Positions 23,899 through 33,464 of a stretch of 64,000 nucleotides of DNA are shown piece after piece. The position numbers and the translations under genes were made by a program. Position 1 is the first letter of the stretch. The number at the start of each line of letters is the position of its first letter. Below the pieces are notes generated by a model. That model was given only the letters and a program-made list of their open reading frames with translations, did not search any database and was not told the DNA's origin. The DNA comes from Perognathus longimembris pacificus (lineage: Eukaryota > Chordata > Mammalia > Rodentia > Heteromyidae), in contig NC_063168.1 in assembly GCF_023159225.1 (NCBI RefSeq), positions 61,235,398 to 61,299,397 of the forward strand, given 5' to 3'.

Positions 23899-24065
23899 CA
23901 TATGGAATCCAGAATCTCTCGCTTGGACGATGAAGCAGCCGACAACAACCAGAAAATTACCACACTCCAAGAAACAGTGAAGCTTCAGGGAAGACTAATC
24001 CAGGAACTAATGCACAAAGACAAGAGATATAATCTGCGCATAATTGGAATAGAAGAAGGAGCTGA
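23899..24065 (+). pseudogene. Extra L1 ORF1 fragment at the inversion junction
   Basis: About 165 bp (MESRISRLDDEAADNN ... NLRIIGIEEGA) repeats the ORF1 part at 25767-25930 with several base differences. It lies directly before a complete L1 5' UTR, so it cannot belong to the same template read straight through. Confidence 0.85.
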
Positions 24066-25305
24066 GAGAGGAGTGGAAGATGGCGCCGACACAGTAGGGA
24101 GGCACCCCGACTTGCCCCAACTAAATAGCGAGCTGGGAACTCCAACACCCAACACCCCATCAAGAACCCAGCAAAACCAGCAGCCAGAAGCAGTGGAGAA
24201 ACGCAGGAAAACAAAAAGGAGCAAAAAAGAAGAGCCGAAAACCTACTCGGAGCCGGAGAATCTCTGGGGCACCCTCCCCCCACCAGCCGACCCTGGCCCA
24301 AACAGGGCCAGGCTGGGAAAGGGGAACCCGGCGATTGGCAGACAGGCTGCCGGGAGCGCAGAACTCAGATAGCGGGAGACCCCACGGTCACTAGGGAGGG
24401 TGCGGACCAAGACACACTACGGCAGCGAGGTCCACACCGGGTTCAGACAGACGGCGGCTGGGGAACCCAGCGTGGCAGAAGGAGGGAACCGGGGAAGCCA
24501 CCACGACACTTCGCCACCCCCTGAAGGACCAAAGGCTGCGAGGGACACACACACACAATCCAGGAACAGTGAATCCCCCATTACCCCCTCACCCAATGGG
24601 AAACCAGCTATCAGAGACCCAAGCCCTACAAAGAAGCTAGATCTCCCTCCCTTCCTCTCCCCACCCCGAGGGAACAAAGAATCCCCAAATCAGGCGGGAA
24701 GCTCCCATCAGGAGCTGGGAAATCAGTTTAGCAGGGGAAGGGCGGAGCAGCCCCAAGGCCACACAGGTTCCTGAACTGGCCGCACCAGCCACACCCCCTT
24801 CCCAACAGGGGCCGGGGGACGGCTGGCAGTGCAAGCCCCACCCGAGGCGCCTGGACCTCGTGGACTCTTACAACTAAAATCACAGGCGCTGGTGGGCAAT
24901 ACCAGCACAGTAGGGACACCTGAGCCTGATCACGCCCCCCCCCTCGCAGTGGAGGCGAGGTCTAAGGGTGCTAACCCACGCCAGGACAGTCGATCCCACT
25001 GGGCCCCACACATACCGCCCCCCCTCAACGGACTCGCAGGAGGGCACAAACACAACCCACCAACCCGGGCCTCGCTCTGGGAGGCGTACTCTGCTAAAGA
25101 GGACGGGGCCACAGTGCCAGTGCCTGTTGTAGCGGCGCACAGCGCACAGGAGGGCGGGACCCCCAGCGACAGCGCCGCTCTGGTAGGCGTACCCCGCACT
25201 GGTGGGCGGGGCCACAGTGGCAGCACCTGCTCCGATAGACACACCTACACAGGAGGGAGGGCAGAGCTACAAACCAAACCTGAGAAGCCATCCACAGATT
25301 TCCAG
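24066..25305 (+). promoter_or_regulatory. Full-length L1 5' UTR (internal promoter)
   Basis: GC-rich, about 1.2 kb. It starts with ggagtggaagatggcgcc, a YY1-like AAGATGGC site (24077-24084) near the very 5' end as in full-length L1s of other mammals. A long open frame runs through most of the UTR into ORF1 but has no recognisable protein. Confidence 0.75.
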
Positions 25306-26437
25306 ATGCGCAAATCACAAAGAAACATAACACAGTTCATCAAAGAGCAAGCCAACTCGCCAGCTCCAAAAAGCAGCACGACTGAAGAGGAGATGGAGAT
25401 TAAAAAAGCAAATGAGGCCATGTTAACAGGAATGATGGAAAGCGTCAGAAATGAAATCAGAAAACAATTCCAGGAGTTTAGAGTGGAAATCTTGAAGGAC
25501 ACCCAAGAAGCCAAGAAAGAAATGGAAGCAAAAATGGATACAATGCAAGCCTTCTTTAAAGAAATGGAAGCAAAAATGGATACAATGCAAGCCTTCTTTA
25601 AAGAGAATCTTAACATCCTGAGAATTGAAATGCATGAAAAAATAGATTTAAAACACAACTCTTTGAAGGAAGAAATTTCCACGATCAGAGCTGATCTGAC
25701 AACCATAAATAGCTCTCTGACATCCATAAACTCCACAATTGAAACCATAACACAAAGAGTGGACCATATGGAATCCAGAATCTCTCGCCTGGACGATGAA
25801 GCAGCCGACAACAACCAGAAAATGACCACACTCCAAGAAACGGTGAAGCTTCAGGGCAGACTAATCCAGGAACTAATGGACAAAGACAAGAGATATAATC
25901 TGCGCATAATTGGAATAGAAGAAGGAGCCAAATACCAGAGCAGAGGGCTTCATCATATTTTCAATAAAGTTATTGCAGAAAACTTCCCCAATCTCACAAG
26001 GGACCCCATCCAGGTAACCGAAGCCTATAGGACACCTGGCAGGCCAGACCCCAGAAAAGCCACCCCAAGGCACATAATATTCAAGACTTCAGATCTCAGG
26101 AATAAAGAGCAAATTCTGAATGCAGCCAAAGCGAAGAAAGAAATTTTCTACAATGGGAAGAGGATTTGAACTGCAGACCTCTCCACACACCTACCAAGCG
26201 CGAAGTGAGTGGAAGAACACCATCCAAGTACTTAAGGCTAACAATATGCAACCTCGGATCAAATATCCAGCGAAACTGGAGTTCACATTCGAAGGGAAAA
26301 CCAGATCTTTCCATACCAAAGAGGATCTAAAGGAGTATGTGAATAAAAAACCAGCCCTACAGCAAATTCTAAGAGGGGAAACCCACCTAACAGAGATTGT
26401 ACGAGACACAGACAGAAACAGAAAGAAACTACAATAG
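25306..26437 (+). pseudogene. L1 ORF1 (RNA-binding chaperone) with frameshift
   Basis: ORF1 protein binds L1 RNA as a trimer held by a coiled coil. The start chosen is MRKSQRNITQFIKEQA at 25306. A long coiled coil follows, with an exact 42-bp duplication (25519-25560 and 25561-25602; EMEAKMDTMQAFFK twice). Then comes the RRM-like part (RYNLRIIGIEEGA) and a C-terminal domain (HTYQARSEWKNTIQVLKANN, RIKYPAKLEFTFEG). One frame break near 26160-26167 separates the last ~90 residues. Confidence 0.88.
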
Positions 26438-26515
26438 CCAAAGCCCAACAGAGAGAACAGCTCACTAAAGACAAGGAAAAAAAAAAAAAGAGGAAAAAAA
26501 CAGCCCAACAAGAAA

Positions 26516-26706
26516 GTGGAAGGAGAAAAAACACTCTTATCCTTGATCTCTTTGAATATAAATGGTTTAAACTCTCCAATAAAGAGGAGCAGACTGGCAG
26601 AATGGATTCGCAAACAAAAAGTTGACATCTGTTGTCTACAAGAGACCCACCTTACAGCAAGGGACAAAAACAGGCTCCGAATGAAAGGATGGAGCAAGAT
26701 CTTCCA
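26516..26706 (+). pseudogene. L1 ORF2 N-terminus (inverted arm)
   Basis: The first ~64 codons of ORF2: the endonuclease start with SLNINGLN and the catalytic QETHL. It is cut after KGWSKIFQ exactly where the minus-strand arm begins. An A-rich spacer (26438-26515) separates it from ORF1. Confidence 0.88.
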
Positions 26707-26965
26707 AGTAGGAACATTCTTGTGGCATCTTTGATCATAAGACTGCATTCTGGAGACTCTCAGTGCTACACTTTAAGATGATAATAGCATGAAAACAATG
26801 CAATGGGAGGGTATTGAAGGAACGGAATTGTTTGCTTAGAGCAAGGGTTTTCCAAGTTTGGTTCTTGGAACACTTTGTTCTTTAGCTCAATACCAGACTC
26901 ACTGAGTTGGAAACTGGAGGTAAGGCCCAGCAAATTGTTTAAACAAGCCCTCCAGGTGATTGTTA

Positions 26966-27124
26966 TGCATGCTTAAATTTGAAAGATCTTGCTATTTTGT
27001 TTTGTTTTTTACCAGTCCTGGGCCTTGAACTCGGGGCCTGAGCATTGTCCCTGGCCTCGTTTTGCTCAAGGCTAGCACTCTACCACGTGAGCCACAGCGC
27101 CACTTCCTGCATGCTTAAATTTGA
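26966..27124 (-). mobile_element. Geo-module-only SINE with 17-bp target duplication
   Basis: The body is 26983-27107, only the Geo half, flanked by tgcatgcttaaatttga at 26966-26982 and 27108-27124. It is either a 5'-truncated dimer or a free Geo monomer. Confidence 0.85.
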
Positions 27125-27199
27125 GAGCTTAGGGAAAGCCTGAATGGGTGGAAGGAGTGGAAACCTGCCATCACAAAGAATAAACTTCAGCTTTCTTAT

Positions 27200-27850
27200 T
27201 TTTTTTTTCAAGATTTTGTTTACTCTTCTGGGTCCCTAGCAATTCCAAAAGAAATTTTAGGATTGTCAATTTTAACAAAGAAGCCATCTGGGATAACAGG
27301 GATTATATTGAATCAAAAGGGAGAATTGTCATTTTTGGTATTAAGTCTTGATTAATGTGCATGTGATTTTCATTTATTTAGATATTTAAAAATGTCAACA
27401 GCTGGACTGGGAATATGGCCTAGTGGCAAGAGTGTGTGCCTCGCATACATGAAGCCCTGGGTTCGATTCCCCAGCACCATATATATAAAAAATTGCCAGA
27501 AGTGGCGCTGTGGCTCAAGTGGCAGAGTGCTAGCCTTGAGCAAAAAGAAGCCAGGACAACGCTCAGGCCCTGAGTCCAAGGCCCAGGACTGGCAAAAAAA
27601 AAAAAAAAAAAAAAAATGTCAACAGCTTTGTAGTTGTTTTATTGCTAAACTTTATTCTTTTGATGCTATTGTAAATGCTACTTTCTTAAATTTACTCTTG
27701 AATCATTCATTGCTAGTTGGTAGAAATACAACCGAGTGTGTTATACCATAGTGTCCTACAACCTTGCTGAATGTGTTCAATTCTAACAGCTTTTTAGTGG
27801 ATTCCTTTTGATTTTTCTCTATAGATCATGTCATCAATAAATAGAAATTG
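27200..27850 (-). mobile_element. Old L1 ORF2 fragment
   Basis: Reversed, diverged L1 ORF2 text (gatgctattgtaaatgctac, tagatcatgtcatcaataaa). It is split by the SINE at 27404-27614. Confidence 0.65.
27391..27627 (+). mobile_element. IDL-Geo SINE
   Basis: The body is 27404-27614 with an A tail, flanked by aatgtcaacagct at 27391-27403 and 27615-27627. Confidence 0.92.
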
Positions 27851-27940
27851 TGTGCATGTGCTGATACTAGGGCTTGAACTCAGGGCCTAGATGCTGTGCC
27901 TTGGCTTTTTTGCTCAAGGCTGGCCTTCTACCAGAGTTTT
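27850..27940 (-). mobile_element. Old Geo module fragment
   Basis: Reversed and diverged (gggcttgaactcagggccta, gctcaaggctggccttctac). Confidence 0.6.
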
Positions 27941-29355
27941 TTGTTCCCTCTGTATAGCATGTCAACCCTTCCAACAGCCTTCTTAATGCTGGCAGCCAGT
28001 GTCTACCTCCTTCCCCAACTGAGAACCCGGCAGCCTCCCACGGGGTGCCTCCTCCAGAGGCGCTCCCACTGTGTCTGTGGACTCAGGAGTTGACAGCTTC
28101 CAGGCAAGTGAGACACTGAACTGAAATCTCTCTGCAGGGCTCAAGGTACCCATGGTCCTCTCCAAGTCATCTCTAGGAGTTTCTGCGCCCTCAGCCATGA
28201 AGAATCAAAGGAATATATTACTTTAATGAACCCTGCCAGGGCCTTGAAATGTGGCATTGTGGTAGTACTGGGGGCCAATCAAGAGGGAGGAACTCCCATC
28301 CCCTGACTGCCAAGGTCACTTGGTCACTCCAAGGTCACTTGAGTCCAGAATTCCACAAAACACAAGAGGCACCAAGGAGCTGACAAATCAAAATACACTG
28401 AACAGTAAGCAACCATTTTCAATGTGAGGCAATCCTGGATCTACAGGGAAATGGTTCCCTACAAAGGAATTTGGGAGGCATTGACTTATTACACCAGGCT
28501 ATCACTTTGTCCAGTGAAAAGTATTTCTTCCAGTTCCCTACACCATACCTCAGTGTTGGGGATTGAACTCAGGACGCTGTACTTGCTAGGTAAATAAATA
28601 TTCTTAAGTGGAGCCAGTCATCCAGAGCCAGAAACCCGTATTAAAATGGTTTGCTTTTTTTAGGTACTACATGAAGAATGTGCATTTCAGGGAAAATATT
28701 CAATGTATGTGTGACTTCAGCCCAAATTATTGGAAATACTACCCAAAGTCCCATTTTCTTTTCCTCTCTCCTTTTCTTCCTCTTGTAGTCCTGGTTAGCC
28801 TGAACTCATTTCCTCTTGTCTCCATTTCCTGCATGCTGACATTCTAGTACTACCATACCTGGATCAAGAGACATTAATTTGGACTATTAATAAATACAGC
28901 TCCGTGTCATGAGGTTTCTTCTTCGTATCTGGAATGCCCCTTTTTTCTTCACCCACAAGTTGGTCTCAGTGGCACATGGTACCTGCGCTATTGAGTCAAC
29001 TTTTAATTCCAAGTTACGAAACTGAGGCTGCTTAGCTGCTGACCAGTTTGCATGTGTCCAAATGCAGATTCTATTAAATGACCAAGCCTCAAAGTCTGAA
29101 CTGCATGTATGCTAAAGTATCTAGTATCTTCCTGAATCCCTTGTTTTTCTCTGCAGACTGCCTGATGCATACACATGGCCTGGCAAATGTGTGGCCATAC
29201 TGTTTTTCCACCTGAACTATTACTGTGGATTTTTGGTGTTATTCTAATTCTAGTGTCCCCCATTAGCTCATTTTTTTTTACATTAGAGTTTTTGTCTTTG
29301 GGGCTTAAAAAGTAAGCTCAAGTGACCCAAAGAACTAAAACCAGCAGTTTCACTC
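27941..29355. other. Intergenic sequence with little recognised
   Basis: Only a short reversed ID fragment (about 28552-28590) is recognisable. There is no exon or RNA gene. Confidence 0.45.
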
Positions 29356-29359
29356 CTGC

Positions 29360-29632
29360 TTGTTCCCCCCATCCTGGGGGCTTGAACTCTGGGCCTACAC
29401 GCTGTCCCTGAGCTCCTTTTGCTCAAAGATAGCACTCTACCACTTGAGCCACAGAGCTACTTCTGGCTTTTCTGTGATTGGAGATTACAGGTGTGAGGAA
29501 TGGCTGCCCGACTATATGTCTGCCTGCCTCATAAGGCAAGAATTTGCTATGTAGCTCAGGCTGGCTTCAAACTTGTGATCCTCCTGCCTTAGCCTCCCAA
29601 AGTGCTGAGACTACAGGTGTGAGCTACTATTC
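29360..29632 (-). mobile_element. Geo plus B1-like composite SINE
   Basis: Reversed Geo module (about 29367-29470) followed by a reversed 7SL/B1-type part (gatcctcctgccttagcctc ... ctacaggtgtgagc). Confidence 0.75.
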
Positions 29633-29933
29633 TTTATTCATTTTGGTGAGATAATCCTTTCAACATCCAGCAGAAATCTAAAGAGAAGGTAGAGGAGTGT
29701 GGGTGTGATGGAAGGGATTTGAGGGTAAAGAAGCCCACCCCAAAGGTGGGGTTCTAGAAAGCCAGAAAGCAACCAGATGACCTTTGAAGACTCACGTTGA
29801 CTGTGGGACAGCACCTTGCTAGATGATTTTATGAGGCTGCAGTTCCATCAGCCAAGGTTCTTCAGAATGGAGAGGCAATGGGCTTCCAAAATGACAGCCA
29901 AGAGCACAGGTGCCAAAGGCCAGGTAGGAGAAG

Positions 29934-30164
29934 CCGTTTTCCCCTTTCTTTTTTTGGCCAGTCCTGGGGCTTGAACTCGGGGCCTGAGCACTGTCCGTGG
30001 CTTCTTTTTGCTCAAGGCTAGCACTCTGCCACTTGAGCCACAGCGCCACTTCTGGCCATTTTCTATGTATGTGGTGCTGGGGAATCGAACCCAGGGCTTC
30101 ATGTATACGAGACAAGCGCTCTTGCCACTAGGCCATATTCCCAGCCCCCGTTTTCCCCTTTCTT
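29934..30164 (-). mobile_element. IDL-Geo SINE
   Basis: The body is 29951-30147, flanked by ccgttttcccctttctt at 29934-29950 and 30148-30164. Confidence 0.92.
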
Positions 30165-30297
30165 GCTTCTGATGCTTTCCTCTAATCATTCCCATTTCTG
30201 ATAACTTGTCAACTTTGTCTCAATAAATCTGTCAACAAAAACCTTGGTTTTGTTCCCATCTATAATTCTGGATTCTAATCCTTAAAAAGGGGGAGTT

Positions 30298-30440
30298 CTA
30301 GGGATTGAACTCAGGGCCTCACTTGAGACACACATTCCTAGTCCTTTTGCTATTTTCAGATAAGGGTCTCATGCTTTTGCCTGGGCTGGCTAGCCAAGAA
30401 ACTTGGGTTAAAAGTGTGTCACTACCCAGCATATATGTAT
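30298..30440 (-). mobile_element. Old SINE fragment
   Basis: Reversed ID-like (attgaactcagggcctcac) and B1-like (tgcctgggctggctagcc) pieces. It lies just outside the DPYSL5 3' end. Confidence 0.5.
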
Positions 30441-30925
30441 ATGTGTGCAAATATGTAATTATGTTGTTTAAAATCTCCACACCTTGCTGAAGCCACCAGA
30501 TAAGAGATTAATCAAAACTGAGTTTCCCAAGCAACTGAAGCCATACCCCAGCCATTGTATAAGAGGCTCCCTCTTCGAATAAACACAACAGAGACCAAGT
30601 GAGAAGTAGCTACAGTTTAATACAAACCTGCACCAGAACACGTGTTGGGATGTTTTTGCCTCAAACGGTGGTCAAAGCACAGGACCATGTGTCACCTTGG
30701 GACTGACACAGTTGTAGCACCATGAGATTTACAGAGGAGTGAGAAAGTCACTTGGGTGCCTGGGTGCTGGAGGCTGTATCCTGACCCCAGGCTGTGCCGG
30801 CATGGTGGCTCAGCAGCTGGAGGGGGCGTGGCTTCTGTGTGGTTCTGTGGTTTCTGGGTCAGTATGGGAAAAGCCCTCATCACGGCATAGGCTTGACAGA
30901 GACCTACTGTGGACTCCTAGCACTA

Positions 30926-30984
30926 CACACACACACACGCACGCACGCAAGCACGCACACATACGCACGCACACACACACAGTA
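30926..30984 (+). repeat. CA/CG-rich microsatellite
   Basis: Mixed acac and acgc units. It lies between the two candidate 3' ends of DPYSL5. Confidence 0.9.
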
Positions 30985-31047
30985 GCACAAATTTCTGGTA
31001 ACTTAACCCCACAAACCTAGAGAGCAGCTAAGGCAAGAACAACAGTA

Positions 31048-31053
31048 TTTATT
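31048..31053 (-). terminator. DPYSL5: Poly(A) signal AATAAA, proximal DPYSL5 3' end
   Basis: The plus strand reads tttatt. On the minus strand a GT-rich element lies 30-45 nt downstream, as expected for cleavage near 31030. Confidence 0.55.
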
Positions 31054-33378
31054 CAGCAAGTACAAGACCAGTTTGAGAGCTGCATTCGTGGCAACCATAG
31101 CCTCCTGTCCTTCCAGCCAAGAGCCAATGGGGCTGGGGCTGGCGCTGGCTGGAGCACTGTATGAGGCAAAGTGGGTGGTAGGGGATGAGGATGACTGGCT
31201 TCTTGGACCTCCTTCTGATTTCCATCTAGAAGCTCCTGGGCAAGCACAGGGTCTATGGAAGGGTTGGGGTGGATGAAGTGGAAGACCTACAGTGCCCCCC
31301 CCCCCCAAGATGTGATCTCCCAGCACCCAGGGTCATACATAGCTCAGGCGGAGGCACTCAGAGAAGGTAAAGCTTTCCAAGGACAACCCGGGCGCCTGCC
31401 CAGCTGGCCCTACCACCACTCAACTCTTTGGCATCTGCCTGAGGCCCATGATCCATGCTAGGCCCGAAAGGGGTAAGGATGGTGTGCATTGTTCCAAAGG
31501 TTTCCCCATTTCTGTGACCCATGGAGATTTTCCAGGGTCCCTTCCTATTATCCCCACAGCTGCCTCTGCTCCCTGGGTTACCATCTCCGTCCTCGCAGCC
31601 CCCAGTGAAGGGAAAGGGAGGCTGCACGAACCATGTGGTAAGTAAGCCTTCAACTTTTGCTAGTCATGGTTCAAAGTGAAATAAGCAGTAGTTTTGTTTA
31701 CAACAAAGATGAGGGGAAAAAAAATCTACCAACTGGTGTAAAACAAAGCAGAATACCTATCATGGAGTAGTCTTCTAGTTGGCTAAACTGATGCAATCAG
31801 CCATAGACATCACCCCATACCTATTCTCCACAGCTAGACTAGACAGTGAAGGTCATGAGAGCAGTTGTAGATAGTTCTGAGGTCAGAGGGCCTAAGCTAT
31901 TCTGGGCCTCAGTTCCCTCATCTGTGAACTGGGGAGAGAACACATGCTCCATTGTAGGGAGAGCTTCTATGAGGGAGTGTGTAACTATACAAGCAGCACT
32001 ATAAAAATCTGTAGGCAATGGCCATTCTACAAGAGTCCAGCGCCCCCTGCAAGCCTGGTGTGCTCAAACCAAAGGCTCATGAGCTCATTTCCCTTAGCAA
32101 GGGCAGGCAGCTGGGCCACATCCCAGATCCATCACCGGCCCATGAGACCTTCTGCAGCGCTTGAGAGGCAGGGTGGGCTCTACTGGACACAGACATAAAG
32201 GAAGCTACCAGCCCAGCCAGTGGGGATGTGGTGCCTACCACAGGAAGCCACAGCGCCTGTGCAGTGAGTTGGGCTCCAGTGAGGGCCTGGGCGTGGTGGG
32301 CAGGCGTCATCTTCCCTTGCACCTGGCAGCCCCTCTCCCACTCCCCCCTCTCTCAGCAGGCACGAGGCCTTCTGCCAGTCACACAGGAGGAGCGGCCAGG
32401 CCTCTGACCAGCAGGGAGAAGTGACAGGAAGCTGTGTGGGGATGTGAGTTAGTGTGGGGAGTGACCAGCAGAGCTGGGAGGGGCCGCCCTGCTGCTTGAA
32501 GGTCTCCAGGGCCAGCATCCAAGCTCCCTCCTAGAATGCAGGAAACCAGACTAGGAGGGGAAGAGGGGGTGTGGCCCAGGGTGTCTTGGCAGCCTGAGGA
32601 CCCCATGTAGGGGGAGATGGGCCCTGTGCTGTCTGGTTGTAGCGAGTGCAGCATCTCCTAAAGACCACGTCTACTCCTGTTTCTATGCTATGCTAGTGAC
32701 ACGAAGCACCGTTATTTTTTTCCACAGGATGCACAAACAAGTCAAACCAAACCACTGCGCAAACCAAACGTGCAAAACAAAACCATTTACACGCGCCTGG
32801 CACCAGGCACAGGAGATCCCAACCACCCCCACCCCCAGGGTGCCTGGCCTGTACCCACACAGGGCTGGAGGCGAGTCAGGAGAGAGGAGACACCTGGGCA
32901 CGGCTGGGAAGCGGGCACCTGTCTGGCTTGGGAAATATCACCACGGGGCTTCAGGGGTGGGGAGGGAGGCCTTTCCATTATAAAACACATCTGCTAAAGT
33001 GCTCTAGACACCCAGCTGGGCACCAGGGCAGGGCACTAAAGCCGGGGCCTTCCCAGGGCCAGCACTGGAGGCAGTGGTGAGAGGAGGGGCTGGGCCAGGC
33101 TATGCATGGCTTCTGTGCATAGTGAGTAGCCCCCACTGAGGCAGAGAAGCACACAGCAGGAAGGACAGCTCAAAGTGCCTGTTAGGGGTGGCTCGAAGCC
33201 CAGGGAATCACGTTCAGACATGGGGTGGGGTCCCCTGGGTCTTGGGGCCCCCCCACTGGTGGCACACTGCCCATCCCAGCCTCTCCTGCCCCCCCCACCA
33301 CCCGTAGCTGTGGCCTGAAGGTGTGCGAGCAGGTGGTAGTGCGATGCATCCTCACTTGGTGGGGGCTGGGCAGTGCCT

Positions 33379-33464
33379 TTACCAAATGCCACTCGACCTG
33401 CCTCCAGGGGGCGCGAGGATCCGCGCCGAGGCCCGCTTTGGAACGTGGTCGTCAATCTGGGAAC
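33379..33464 (-). CDS. DPYSL5: DPYSL5 last coding exon with stop, residues ~537-564
   Basis: The exon is 86 nt: two bases finishing Gly, then [20 protein letters not shown] and GRSSGIW, then TAA at 33381-33379. The acceptor is ttcttcccccag. The 3' UTR follows directly. Confidence 0.96.

Larger units (their letters stand above)
15571..26719 (-). mobile_element. 5'-inverted L1 insertion with nested ERV and SINE
   Basis: The outer borders carry a 13-bp target duplication: agtaggaatattc at 15571-15583 and agtaggaacattc at 26707-26719 (one mismatch). On the minus strand the A-rich tail and 3' UTR (15584-15770) and ORF2 (21319-23898) are in sense. The 5' part (23899-26706) is inverted and reads on the plus strand. 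The break lies within one ORF2 codon region: the plus arm stops at ...KIFQ (26706) and the minus arm begins at IFQAN (23898). This is the twin-priming signature. All parts are broken, so it is not mobile. Confidence 0.88.
30600..33378 (-). other. DPYSL5: DPYSL5 3' untranslated region with two possible ends
   Basis: Below the stop codon there is about 2.3-2.8 kb almost free of SINEs, unlike the flanks; the exception is a CA/CG repeat at 30926-30984. A minus-strand AATAAA lies at 31053-31048, with a GT-rich stretch (ggtttgtggggtt) just downstream at about 31018-31004. This suggests an end near 31030. A second hexamer, ATTAAA, at 30622-30617 is followed by GT-rich sequence at about 30600-30580 and could mark a longer isoform. 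The extent is inferred, not proven. Confidence 0.6.

Noticed and set aside
23890..24372. 160-codon frame joining ORF1 text and L1 5' UTR
   Set aside because: Chance fusion across the template-jump junction, not a gene.
24829..25305. N-terminal extension of the long L1 ORF1 frame
   Set aside because: It is 5' UTR read-through; ORF1 homology starts only at about 25306.
27404..27592. tRNA-like box A/B sequences in the ID-like modules
   Set aside because: These are Pol III promoter remnants of SINEs, without a cloverleaf of a functional tRNA.
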